A stretch of 64,000 nucleotides of DNA from Chitinophagales bacterium (GTDB taxonomy: Bacteria > Bacteroidota > Bacteroidia > Chitinophagales > Saprospiraceae). The notes under the pieces were generated by a model. It was given only the letters and a program-made list of their open reading frames with translations, was not told the DNA's origin and made no database searches. Both the position numbers and the translations under genes were made by a program. Shown here piece by piece: positions 1 to 8,053 of the stretch. The stretch lies in NCBI GenBank assembly GCA_017303875.1, contig JAFLBP010000003.1, forward strand, positions 62,001 to 126,000, written 5' to 3'. Numbering within the stretch: position 1 is the first letter of the stretch; each line of letters begins with the position of its first letter.

Positions 1-894
1 GGCACTGCGATCGTCGCCTTCCACAATGGCTTCGAGGGGCAAAGCGTAATAAGTGCGGGTTTCTTTGGGTGTAATCCGGGCCTTGGCAAATAGCCCCGGC
101 GCCAGACGCAGCTTGTTGGCAGGCAAACTCACCTCCACCGGATACAGGCCGTTCGAGGGGTCGGCCGCAGGCGCCAGATCGCGGATGCGGCCCGTAATGG
201 CCTGCCCCGGGTATGCATCAAGGGCCAGTTCGGCAGGCATCCCTACTTGCAGGCGCGCCCAGTCGCGGTCGCTCACATTGAGTTTTACCACCCAATCTTC
301 GGCGCCGGTTTCAAACAACACAAAAGCAGGCATGCCGGGACCGGTTACTTCGCCCTCATTGGCTAATTTTTTGATAATTTTTCCGCCTCGGGTAGCGCGG
401 ATTTCGGCGTATGACTGATTGAACACAGCAATACGCACAGTTTCTTTGGCCACATCGCGGCCAGTGGTTGCATTTTGCAGCAATTCCAGCGTGGCGCTGC
501 TGTCGCGGTACAAGCCTTCCACCCGCCCCAGATCGCGCTCGGCTTTGGAAAGCGCCTGCTGCGCCTGGGCTACCTGTGCATCTATTTCCGTTTTATCTAA
601 TACGGCCAGCAATTGTCCGGGACGTACGACATCGCCTTCATCGACGAATATTTTGCGGATAACGCCGCCTATTTTAAACGACAGGCGCTGCTCGGCTGTA
701 GAAGTAACAATGCCACTGGCTTCTATGGGCAAGGCGTTGTTTTCGCGACTTACCGCCACGGTACGCACCGGAATCCGATCGTCGGTATTTTCAAGCGTAA
801 CAGGCGCCGCTTCGGAGCCGCAGCCGCCGAGGAAAAACAGAAATCCTGCCAGCGCACTGCTGCTCAATGCCATTAAAGGTGTTGATTTTTTCAT
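1..894 (-). CDS. Efflux RND transporter periplasmic adaptor subunit (HlyD/MFP family), 3' end outside window
   Basis: Membrane-fusion adaptor that would link an inner-membrane RND pump to the TolC-like channel encoded just upstream. The frame is open from the ATG at 894 to the window edge (298 codons seen). It begins with a lipoprotein-type signal (FLGGCGSEAA), then an N-terminal beta-barrel/lipoyl half (IGGVIRKIFVDEGDVVRPGQ), a helical hairpin and the second lipoyl half (ATRGGKIIKKLANEGEV), the usual order of the family. It lies 106 bp downstream of tolC on the same strand and should share its TetR-controlled promoter. The RND pump gene is expected beyond the left edge. The start is chosen for the signal peptide. 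Family assignment is secure; the exported substrate is unknown. Confidence 0.88.
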   Translation of the reverse strand, partial: MKKSTPLMALSSSALAGFLFFLGGCGSEAAPVTLENTDDRIPVRTVAVSRENNALPIEASGIVTSTAEQRLSFKIGGVIRKIFVDEGDVVRPGQLLAVLDKTEIDAQVAQAQQALSKAERDLGRVEGLYRDSSATLELLQNATTGRDVAKETVRIAVFNQSYAEIRATRGGKIIKKLANEGEVTGPGMPAFVLFETGAEDWVVKLNVSDRDWARLQVGMPAELALDAYPGQAITGRIRDLAPAADPSNGLYPVEVSLPANKLRLAPGLFAKARITPKETRTYYALPLEAIVEGDDRSA

Positions 895-903
895 AAAATG
901 ATG

Positions 904-996
904 TTTTTTTTAGTGTTTAAGTGTTTTTGTATTTTAGTGTTTAGGTGTTCAGATGAAACACTAAAACACAAAAACACTAAAACACCAAAACACTCA
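904..996. repeat. Inverted AT-rich short-unit repeat (family b, copy 1)
   Basis: Two arms built from degenerate units of the type CACTAAAACAC flank a loop of about 6 bp: left arm 904-949 (reverse orientation), right arm 956-996. It fills the gap between the adaptor and tolC genes and could fold into a long hairpin in RNA. A second copy of the same family lies at 10701-10804. Confidence 0.8.
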
Positions 997-1000
997 ATTT

Positions 1001-2380
1001 TTAATTTTCTGGGGCAATCCGATTGAGTTCGGCTGATTTTAGAATGACGTTAGACCAGGCTAAGCTTTGCTGTAAGCGGGCCGTTGTCACGCGGTTTTGG
1101 GCTTCGAGCAATTCAATGAGCAGGGCTTGTCCGGCGCGGTATTTATTATTGACAATGCGGAAAACCGATTCTGCCGATTGCACACCGGTTTTGGCCGTTT
1201 CAAAAGCAAAGCGGGCTGCCAGGAATTCGTTGAAGGTCTGGATGACCTGCATTTGAATCTGCTGCGCCACTTCGGCTTGTTGCACTTTCAGTTTTTCGGC
1301 TTCAATGCGGGAAATTTGTGTTTTTTGCTTGCGCTGACCACCATCATAGAGGTCGTAGCTAAGGCCCACCTGGGCCAGCATATAAGCCTGGTCGCCATTG
1401 AATTTATACCCAAAACCCTGAAAACCCAATTCGCCGCCGATGTAGAGATCGGGTAATTTCTGGTTAGACTGGTTGAGTTTTACCGCCGTTTCTGAAGCAT
1501 TGATGCCGGATTGCAGGGCGCGCAATTCCTGTCGGTTGCGCTGTGCCTGATCGAGCAGTGGTTCGAGGCGATAATCGGGTACGAGCGCGCGCAAGAGGTT
1601 GGTATCGGGCACAAGGGGTGTTTGCAGGTCGCGAAAAAGCAACAAATTGACGTATGCCTGGGCGGTATTGCGCTGGGTTTCAAGCGCAAAAAGTTCATTG
1701 TCAATTTTATTCAACTCATAATCGGCCGTAGTAATGATGTCTTTGGTGGCAACATTGTTTTTCACCAGCGACTCATTGAGGCGTTTAAGTTCCAGCAGTA
1801 CCTCACGGGTATTTTTCCAGATTTTCTCTGCTTCCCAGGTTTGCAGGTAGCGCACATAGGCTTCCGTAATTTGATAACGGAGTTCATGCTCGGTAGCCAG
1901 GAGCTGGGCGTCCTGGCTTTCCCGGAGTTGTTGCTGGATACGGCGGTTGTAACGGATGTCGGTATTGTACAGCGGGTAGGCAAAATTCAGTTTGGTTTCG
2001 TGAAAATTATCAGGTAAAAACTGAATTTGCTGGTTTTCCAGCGTCGGAAACATGAATTGCGGATTAATGGCATTCAAGGCGTTGTAAGCCGGATTGAGCA
2101 GGTCGCCGATCGGGAAATCCAATTTCCGGCCACCGAGTGCCCGCGTGTAATTGGCGTTGAAAGTCAGGGTAGGAAGCCCCAGGGCTTTAGCCTGTTTGAT
2201 CTGAAGGTCGCTTTGTTGCAGGTTGAGGCGTCGGCTTTGCGTTCGCGGATTATTTTCCAGCCCGAGCCGGATATAATCTTCCAGCATGACGGAGGTTTGG
2301 GCTTGCAATCCCCCACCCCATCCGCCGAGGAGCAGCAGTCCGATAAGGCGGAAAATGAAGCGTCGTGTTGATTGTTTCAT
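1001..2380 (-). CDS. TolC family outer membrane efflux protein
   Basis: Outer-membrane channel subunit of a tripartite efflux pump, 459 residues. It has a signal peptide (MKQSTRRFIFRLIGLLLLGG...LQAQ), then two repeated long-helix halves with outer-membrane-factor features (LEDYIRLGLENNPRTQS at the start of repeat 1; KYRAGQALLIELLEAQNRV near the end of repeat 2). The ATG at 2380 is preferred: the longer in-frame start at 2446 would place the TetR-type operator inside the coding sequence and push the signal peptide inwards. It is first in the operon, followed by the adaptor. Regulation by the adjacent TetR protein is inferred from the shared operator. Confidence 0.92.
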   Translation of the reverse strand: MKQSTRRFIFRLIGLLLLGGWGGGLQAQTSVMLEDYIRLGLENNPRTQSRRLNLQQSDLQIKQAKALGLPTLTFNANYTRALGGRKLDFPIGDLLNPAYNALNAINPQFMFPTLENQQIQFLPDNFHETKLNFAYPLYNTDIRYNRRIQQQLRESQDAQLLATEHELRYQITEAYVRYLQTWEAEKIWKNTREVLLELKRLNESLVKNNVATKDIITTADYELNKIDNELFALETQRNTAQAYVNLLLFRDLQTPLVPDTNLLRALVPDYRLEPLLDQAQRNRQELRALQSGINASETAVKLNQSNQKLPDLYIGGELGFQGFGYKFNGDQAYMLAQVGLSYDLYDGGQRKQKTQISRIEAEKLKVQQAEVAQQIQMQVIQTFNEFLAARFAFETAKTGVQSAESVFRIVNNKYRAGQALLIELLEAQNRVTTARLQQSLAWSNVILKSAELNRIAPEN

Positions 2381-2394
2381 AACAGTTTTAATAA

Positions 2395-2409
2395 ACTGAA
2401 CAGTGTTTA
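2395..2409. promoter_or_regulatory. TetR-type operator upstream of tolC
   Basis: The 15-mer ACTGAACAGTGTTTA (core ACTG-AA-CAGT) lies 15 bp upstream of the tolC start codon. The identical 15-mer occurs at 3180-3194 in front of the tetR gene. A shared palindrome-like word in both promoter regions is what an autoregulated TetR efflux repressor would need. Confidence 0.65.
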
Positions 2410-2503
2410 TTTGATGTTGCAAAAAAATGCCCTTTTTACAGGACATTCAATTGATTTTACCTGAATGGTGGAATTTGGGGTTTGAATGGTTATAAAAAAC
2501 CGT

Positions 2504-3115
2504 TCAAAGGGTTTGCGCCATTTTGATGATCATTTCATACGACTGCCAGGCAAGCACTTCTCGTTTCTCGGGCGGGTACATACGCATGCGCTCGCGCACA
2601 AAGAGCGAGACCAATCCGTGGGCATGGCACCAAAGCGTGTAGGCGATGGTATCGGCGTCGGTACTTTTAAAATAGCGTTTATCGATACAGGCCTGAACGG
2701 TTTCAACAAAAAAACTGTGGGTGGCCACACCGAGCGTCCAGCATTGCTGATTTTCCAAAGCATCCATAGGCGCCTTGATAATGAACAGCAAATCGTATAA
2801 ATCCGGGTGTTTAAAGCCAAAATCAATATATCTTCGACCAAAATCAAGCAGGCGCTCCCAGGGATCCTCAATGGCAGCAGAAGGCAGCAAGTGGTTGCGC
2901 TTGATGTCCATTGCCTCAAATTGCAAGGCGTAGAACAGTTCGTTTTTGTCTTTGAAATACAGGTAAATAGTAGCCGGGCTATACTCGATCGCCTCGGCAA
3001 TATTGCGGATGCTCACGCCTTCAAAGCCCCTTTCTCTAAAAAGGTGTAAGGCGGCTTCAAGGATACGCTGCCGCATTTCCTCTTTTTCACGTTCTTTTCT
3101 TTCAGATATACCCAT
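2504..3115 (-). CDS. TetR/AcrR family transcriptional regulator
   Basis: Repressor of 203 residues. The N-terminal helix-turn-helix is clear (RILEAALHLFRERGFEGVSIRNIAEAIEYSPATIYLYFKDK, residues about 15-55), followed by an all-helical ligand-binding domain with a TetR_C-like region (DLYDLLFIIKAPMDALE...). The start at ATG 3115 gives a normal TetR N-terminus; an upstream ATG at 3229 would add 38 unlikely residues and run over the operator. It sits directly upstream of the efflux operon on the same strand, and its promoter carries the operator also found before tolC, so it probably represses both itself and the pump. The inducer is unknown. Confidence 0.93.
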   Translation of the reverse strand: MGISERKEREKEEMRQRILEAALHLFRERGFEGVSIRNIAEAIEYSPATIYLYFKDKNELFYALQFEAMDIKRNHLLPSAAIEDPWERLLDFGRRYIDFGFKHPDLYDLLFIIKAPMDALENQQCWTLGVATHSFFVETVQACIDKRYFKSTDADTIAYTLWCHAHGLVSLFVRERMRMYPPEKREVLAWQSYEMIIKMAQTL

Positions 3116-3179
3116 TCGTAATTTCCCTCGCTTTAAAGCAGCCCGTTTTACAGGCCACGCAAAAGAACGCCGCAAATAT

Positions 3180-3194
3180 ACTGAACAGTGTTTA
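3180..3194. promoter_or_regulatory. TetR-type operator upstream of tetR
   Basis: Second exact copy of ACTGAACAGTGTTTA, 65 bp upstream of the tetR start at 3115. See the copy at 2395-2409. Confidence 0.6.
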
Positions 3195-3237
3195 GTAAAA
3201 TCAAGCATTCCAAAGAAAAAATTAAACACCCTGTTTT

Positions 3238-3410
3238 CAGTGAGCAGTTATCAGTCAACAGTTATCAGTTATCAGTGAGCAGTTATCAGTGAGCAGTGAG
3301 CAGTAATCAGTTATCAGTTATCAGTTATCAGTTATCAATGATAACTGATAACTGTTGACTGTTGACTGTTGACTGATAACTGTTGACTGATAACTGATAA
3401 CTGCTCACTG
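3238..3410. repeat. Inverted CAGTNNN heptamer array, block 1
   Basis: Left arm 3238-3336 is a run of degenerate heptamers (CAGTTAT, CAGTGAG, CAGTCAA); right arm 3340-3410 is the reverse complement of such units. The arms meet at the palindrome-like centre GTTATCAATGATAAC (3331-3345), which recurs in block 2. It fills most of the 398-bp divergent gap between tetR and sppA; apart from the operator at 3180 I see no gene there. The unit resembles the heptameric STRR repeats known from filamentous cyanobacteria. Confidence 0.9.
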
Positions 3411-3513
3411 TAAATTTGTCCCCCAAAACCTGCATCCTGTCTAAATTTTAGCACCAAATAGCGGTATCGCTGTTCTTTTGTACACCTAATTATATTTAAA
3501 CAGCAAACGCAGT

Positions 3514-5301
3514 ATGCAACAGTTTTTCAAGTTTGTCTTCGCTTCCTGCCTTGGCTCGGCCTTGGGCTTGTTGCTTTTATCCTTTCTCGGCTTCTCCATG
3601 CTGGCCGGACTGGCCGGTTCGGCCGCTGAAGCAGAAAAAGTTACATTGAAACCGAATTCCGTACTCGAACTCAAATTCGAGCAGCCCATACCCGACAAAA
3701 CCAATAACCTCCCCATGGATCCTTTCGCGCTGGAGCAAAAGGATGTGCTGGGCCTCACCGATATGGTGAAAATGATCCGCAAAGCCAAAGAAGACCCCGA
3801 TATCAAGGGCATTTACATCAATGCCACTTATGTGCTGGCCGGCAAAGCCAGTTCTTCGGCCCTGCGCGAAGCCCTGCTGGACTTCAAATCGTCTGGCAAA
3901 TTCATCGTTACCTACGCCAATTACTATACCCAAAATGCCTACTACATTGCATCGGTAGCCGACAGCATCCTGCTCAACCCGGTCGGTGCTGTTGATTTCC
4001 GCGGCCTGTCGAGCACCATTACCTATTATAAAGGTATGCTTGATAAACTCGATGTCGAAATGAAGGTGTTTTACGCCGGTAAATTTAAAAGCGCAACGGA
4101 ACCCTACCGTTTTGATAAAATGAGTCCCGAAAACAGACTCCAGGTACGCGAATACCTCGTTGCCCTGAATGATATTATGATGCGCGACATCGCCGCTGCC
4201 CGCAATATTCCGGAAGCCGACCTGCGTCGCATCGCCGATAACTTTGATGGCCGAGGCTCTGATCTGGCCAAACAGGCGCGTCTGGTAGATCGCCTCGCTT
4301 ATGAAGATGAAGCCTTTGAGCTGATGAAACAACGCATCGGCCTGTCGGAAAAAGAAAAACTCAATCGCATCAGTATTGAGGACTACTTCTCCAGCAAAGG
4401 CCCGGGCACCGATTTTTCGGTAAAAGATAAAATTGCCGTGGTCTATGCCGAGGGTACCATTCTCGATGGCGCGGAAGGTGAAGAAGGTGATGTTTATGAC
4501 GGAAAATACGTGAAAATCCTGCGCCAAATCCGCAAAGACGATAAAATCAAAGCCATTGTACTGCGCGTCAACTCGCCCGGCGGTTCTGTACTGGCCAGTG
4601 AAAATATCTACCGCGAAATTCAGCTCTGCAAAGATGCCGGCAAAAAAGTAGTCGTCAGTATGGGCGATGTGGCCGCTTCCGGCGGTTATTACATCGCTTG
4701 TATCGCCGATAGCATCTTTGCCCAACCCAATACCATTACCGGTTCCATCGGTGTTTTCGGTACCATCCCGATGCTGGATAAAACCATGAAAAACAAATTG
4801 GGCATCACACACGATACCGTGCTGACCGGCAAACACTCCGCATTCGGTACCCCCTTTATCCAGTTTTCGCCTGAAGAAGACCGCATGATTCAGGAACGCG
4901 TTGAGCGCACGTACGAGGATTTCCTCGCCAAGGTTGCCAATGGCCGTCACCTCACCCGCGACCAGGTGCACGAAATTGCTCAGGGACGCGTGTGGGCTGG
5001 CAATAAAGCTAAAGCCATAGGTCTGGTAGATGAAATCGGCGGCCTGGATCGCGCCATCGCCTCCGCCGCCAAATTAGCCGGTATCGAAAAGTACCGTACC
5101 ACCGACTACCCGCGTACGGCCAAAGGCCTCGAACGCTTCCTCGAAAAACTCGATAAAACCCGCAAAGACGACGATGCCATTCAAAGCATTATTGTCCGCC
5201 GCGAACTGGGCGATATGTATCCCATCTACAAAAGCATGCGCGATATCACCCGCACCCGCGGCATTCAGGCCCGCCTGCCCTACGAAGTAATGATCTTTTG
5301 A
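3514..5301 (+). CDS. sppA: Signal peptide peptidase SppA, 67K type
   Basis: Membrane-bound serine protease that degrades cleaved signal peptides; 595 residues, the long (E. coli-type) form with two tandem S49 domains. One N-terminal membrane segment (residues about 8-35) is followed by the inactive-looking first domain, which supplies the general base Lys192 (AGKFKSATEPY), and the second domain, which carries the nucleophile Ser389 (GDVAASGGYYIA) after the RVNSPGGSV motif (351-359). Both catalytic residues of the Lys-Ser dyad are present. The stop codon overlaps the first base of repeat block 2. It is divergent from tetR and appears monocistronic. Confidence 0.96.
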   Translation: MQQFFKFVFASCLGSALGLLLLSFLGFSMLAGLAGSAAEAEKVTLKPNSVLELKFEQPIPDKTNNLPMDPFALEQKDVLGLTDMVKMIRKAKEDPDIKGIYINATYVLAGKASSSALREALLDFKSSGKFIVTYANYYTQNAYYIASVADSILLNPVGAVDFRGLSSTITYYKGMLDKLDVEMKVFYAGKFKSATEPYRFDKMSPENRLQVREYLVALNDIMMRDIAAARNIPEADLRRIADNFDGRGSDLAKQARLVDRLAYEDEAFELMKQRIGLSEKEKLNRISIEDYFSSKGPGTDFSVKDKIAVVYAEGTILDGAEGEEGDVYDGKYVKILRQIRKDDKIKAIVLRVNSPGGSVLASENIYREIQLCKDAGKKVVVSMGDVAASGGYYIACIADSIFAQPNTITGSIGVFGTIPMLDKTMKNKLGITHDTVLTGKHSAFGTPFIQFSPEEDRMIQERVERTYEDFLAKVANGRHLTRDQVHEIAQGRVWAGNKAKAIGLVDEIGGLDRAIASAAKLAGIEKYRTTDYPRTAKGLERFLEKLDKTRKDDDAIQSIIVRRELGDMYPIYKSMRDITRTRGIQARLPYEVMIF

Positions 5302-5458
5302 TCAGTTATCAGTCAGCAGTCAGCAGTTATCAGTCAGCAGTCAGCAGTTATCAGTCAGCAGTGAGCAGTGAGCAGTTATCAATGATAACTGTTAACTAAA
5401 AACTGATAACTGCTCACTGATAACTGCTCACTGCTCACTGCTGACTGATAACTGTTAA
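5301..5458. repeat. Inverted CAGTNNN heptamer array, block 2
   Basis: Same family as 3238-3410 and with the same centre (GTTATCAATGATAAC, about 5375-5389). It starts on the last base of the sppA stop codon (TGATCAGT) and runs 24 bp into the convergent gene at 5435, encoding its last residues and its stop codon. Confidence 0.9.
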
Positions 5459-6817
5459 CCGATTTACAGATCCGTTTTCAGCGCGCAATTCCACAAAATA
5501 CAAGCCCGTCGGCAGCCCCTGGAGGTTGAGGCGGGCTTCTTTTATACCGGCCTCAAATTGCTGAGTAGCAAGTATTTGTCCTGAGTAATTCATCAGTTGA
5601 AGTTGCCAGCCGGAGGGCGCATCCTGAAGCAGAACACGGGTGTATGCGCCTGCCGGATTGGGCATTAACGAAGCTTCCAGTTTAGGCTGTTCAGGCATAT
5701 TAACCGATACCGGCGGCATAAAACGCAGGATATGCAGGCCGTTTTGCATATCGCCGCAGATGATGTTACCGCTTGGCAGCCAGGGGTAATTGCCCCAGTT
5801 GCCATAATACGTATTGTACACCGTATTCTGCGGATGGGTATCGTAATGTCCCACTAATATTGGGTCGACCGGATTACTGATGTCGTACACCAACAAACCG
5901 TCTTCGTACTGCGAGTTAAACAGGAAATTGTCTTTAATGTACACATTGTGCGGAATGGGTTTGCGCTCGCTGCCCGTCAGGAATGAATCCAGCACCGCAC
6001 CCACCGGCTCAATGACTCCTATATTCATTTTTTGCAAATCCACCACACGCACCGGCTTGCCGTCGGGAATTTCCTCCGTATAGTAGGCATGGGTTCCTGC
6101 GGTATTCAACCACGAATTATGGTTGTAGCCGCTGGTACTGGTTTGCGCAATCAGTTTGGGCTGCTGCGGATTGGTTTTAAAATCAAACACAAAATACCCT
6201 TCAAATCCGGAAGAGGCGTAGAGGGTATCGTTGCGTACATAAGAATCGTGGATGTAACCGCCGGGCAGGTCAACAGCGGCCAGTAGCGTGGGCTGATCTG
6301 GATTTTGACTGATGTCGAGCACCATAATACCCTGCGACTGCGCATTGGTGCCATTCAGGTAAATGCGGCCGGAAACGGTATCTAAAGTTATGGTATGCGA
6401 GCGGAGAAAAAATTCATTGCTGTAATAGGTTCGGATAATCGTATCGGGCGCCTGCGACATATCAAAAATCATCAAGCCTTCTTCTGTCTGATCTGAAACG
6501 GCGTAAATGCGGTTTTTGTAAGATTTAAACTCGCGCCAAAGGGTGGTTTGCTTGCCTTCAAACTTCCCGATCAACTCCGGCTGCGTAGGATTGGTTATGT
6601 CAAAAAACAAGACATGCAAGGCGCCACCCAACACCGCGTACTCGTGGCCATCGAGTGCCATACCCCAGCAACCACTGTATTGCAGGCTGAGCGAAGGCGC
6701 CAGCGGAAGCGCATCGTCGTCCCAACGACCGAGTAAAGTCATATTTAATGGCGTCTGCGCTTTCACAGCAAGCAGGCAAATAAAGAAAGCGCAGAAAAGA
6801 GCAATTTTTTTCATCAT
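5435..6817 (-). CDS. LVIVD-repeat protein with type A T9SS sorting domain
   Basis: Predicted secreted beta-propeller protein of 460 residues. A signal peptide (MMKKIALFCAFFICLLAVKAQ) precedes several LVIVD-like repeats (VLFFDITNPTQPELIGKFEG; LLVYDISNPVDPILVGHYD). The C-terminal ~75 residues form a type A sorting domain (LMPNPAGAYTRV ... GLPTGLYFVELR) for type IX secretion. The function of the propeller is unknown. The last residues (LTVISQQ) and the TGA are encoded inside the heptamer repeat, so the original C-terminus after VELRAENGSVNR was replaced or extended by repeat sequence. Confidence 0.88.
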   Translation of the reverse strand: MMKKIALFCAFFICLLAVKAQTPLNMTLLGRWDDDALPLAPSLSLQYSGCWGMALDGHEYAVLGGALHVLFFDITNPTQPELIGKFEGKQTTLWREFKSYKNRIYAVSDQTEEGLMIFDMSQAPDTIIRTYYSNEFFLRSHTITLDTVSGRIYLNGTNAQSQGIMVLDISQNPDQPTLLAAVDLPGGYIHDSYVRNDTLYASSGFEGYFVFDFKTNPQQPKLIAQTSTSGYNHNSWLNTAGTHAYYTEEIPDGKPVRVVDLQKMNIGVIEPVGAVLDSFLTGSERKPIPHNVYIKDNFLFNSQYEDGLLVYDISNPVDPILVGHYDTHPQNTVYNTYYGNWGNYPWLPSGNIICGDMQNGLHILRFMPPVSVNMPEQPKLEASLMPNPAGAYTRVLLQDAPSGWQLQLMNYSGQILATQQFEAGIKEARLNLQGLPTGLYFVELRAENGSVNRLTVISQQ

Positions 6818-6950
6818 TTTTAAAATTATGGATCAACAGGATTGGGCATCTTTGCGCAGCCTTGGCATGGGTGCGGGCAACCTCAATGACCCGTTCCGCG
6901 TCAGCCAAGCAAACAACAATGCCGAACTAATGGCGAAAGTAAACCGGATT

Positions 6951-8042
6951 ATGCAGATACGTCAATTCCTACTTCCTGCTTTGCTGATTTTGGCCGGATT
7001 AAGCACCGCCAAAGCCCAAAAATACAGCAATGAATTCCTCGCCATCGGTGTCGGCGCCCGCGGGCACGGCATGGGCAACGCCATGAGCGCTACCGTCAAT
7101 GACATCACCGGCGCTTACTGGAATCCCGCAGGTATGACCAATATCGAAGCGCCGCTTCAACTCGCCGCCATGCACGCCGAATGGTTTGCCGGCGTAGGGC
7201 AATACGACTATATCGGCTTCGGCAAATCCCTCAACCGCGATAAAAAATCCTACCTCGCTTTTTCACTGATCCGTTTAGGCATTGATCAGATCCCCTACAC
7301 CATCAACCTCGTAGAAGCCGACGGTACCATCAACTACGACAACCTCTCCGAGTTTTCTGCAGCCGATTATGCCATCACCGGCTCCTATGCACGGCAGTTG
7401 CGCAACCCGGCACTTTCTGTAGGCGGTACGGTCAAAGTGATTCGCCGCGTTATCGGCTCTTTTGGAGGCTCCTGGGGCTTCGGCGCCGACCTCGGCGCGC
7501 AATACCGCAAAGGGAAATGGACAGTCGGCCTGCAAGCCCGCGACCTGACCACCACCTTCAACGCCTGGTCTTTTAACCTCACGGAGCGTGAAAAACAGGT
7601 TTTTGCAGCAACCAACAACGAAATTCCGGTCAGCAACACCGAAATCACCCGCCCCTCATTTACCCTCGGCGCTGCCTATAAAGCCAATCTCGGCGCCAAT
7701 ACCACCCTTTTGCCGACAATAGACCTGCTCCTGACCACCGACGGTCAGCGCAACGTACTCGTCAGCTCCAAATCATTCAACCTCGATCCGCGTATCGGAC
7801 TGGAAATGAATTATAAATCTTTCCTCCAATTGCGCACCGGACTCAGCAATTTCCAACGCTACAAAGACGACTTCGACCCCAATAAAGAACGCTTGGCCAT
7901 TCAGCCGCACTTCGGCGTTGGCCTCCTGCTCAAACGCGTTCAGCTCGATTACGCCCTCACGCGCCTGAGCGCCGATACGCAACCGCTGTATTCGCATATT
8001 TTTTCAGTAAAACTCGACTTCAAGCCGAAGCAAAATTCCTGA
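6951..8042 (+). CDS. PorV/PorQ family outer membrane protein
   Basis: Outer-membrane beta-barrel of the FadL-like PorV/PorQ group, some members of which serve type IX secretion. Residues after a signal peptide (MQIRQFLLPALLILAGLSTAKAQ) read FLAIGVGARGHGMGNAMSATV and ITGAYWNPAGM, the family's N-terminal signature, and the rest alternates beta strands to a short C-terminal strand (IFSVKLDFKP). I chose ATG 6951 for its signal peptide; ATG 6930 adds seven residues and is also possible. Longer in-frame starts add an implausible leader. It is divergent from the LVIVD gene and convergent with the next one. A direct role in T9SS is inferred only from family and neighbours. Confidence 0.85.
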   Translation: MQIRQFLLPALLILAGLSTAKAQKYSNEFLAIGVGARGHGMGNAMSATVNDITGAYWNPAGMTNIEAPLQLAAMHAEWFAGVGQYDYIGFGKSLNRDKKSYLAFSLIRLGIDQIPYTINLVEADGTINYDNLSEFSAADYAITGSYARQLRNPALSVGGTVKVIRRVIGSFGGSWGFGADLGAQYRKGKWTVGLQARDLTTTFNAWSFNLTEREKQVFAATNNEIPVSNTEITRPSFTLGAAYKANLGANTTLLPTIDLLLTTDGQRNVLVSSKSFNLDPRIGLEMNYKSFLQLRTGLSNFQRYKDDFDPNKERLAIQPHFGVGLLLKRVQLDYALTRLSADTQPLYSHIFSVKLDFKPKQNS

Positions 8043-8053
8043 TTTACAGGCAT

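Noticed and set aside
3577..4971. 464-codon open frame on the minus strand inside sppA
   Set aside because: It lies antisense to the SppA gene with its clear catalytic motifs; the translation is low-complexity (His/Phe/Gly-rich) without any domain and is a codon-bias shadow.
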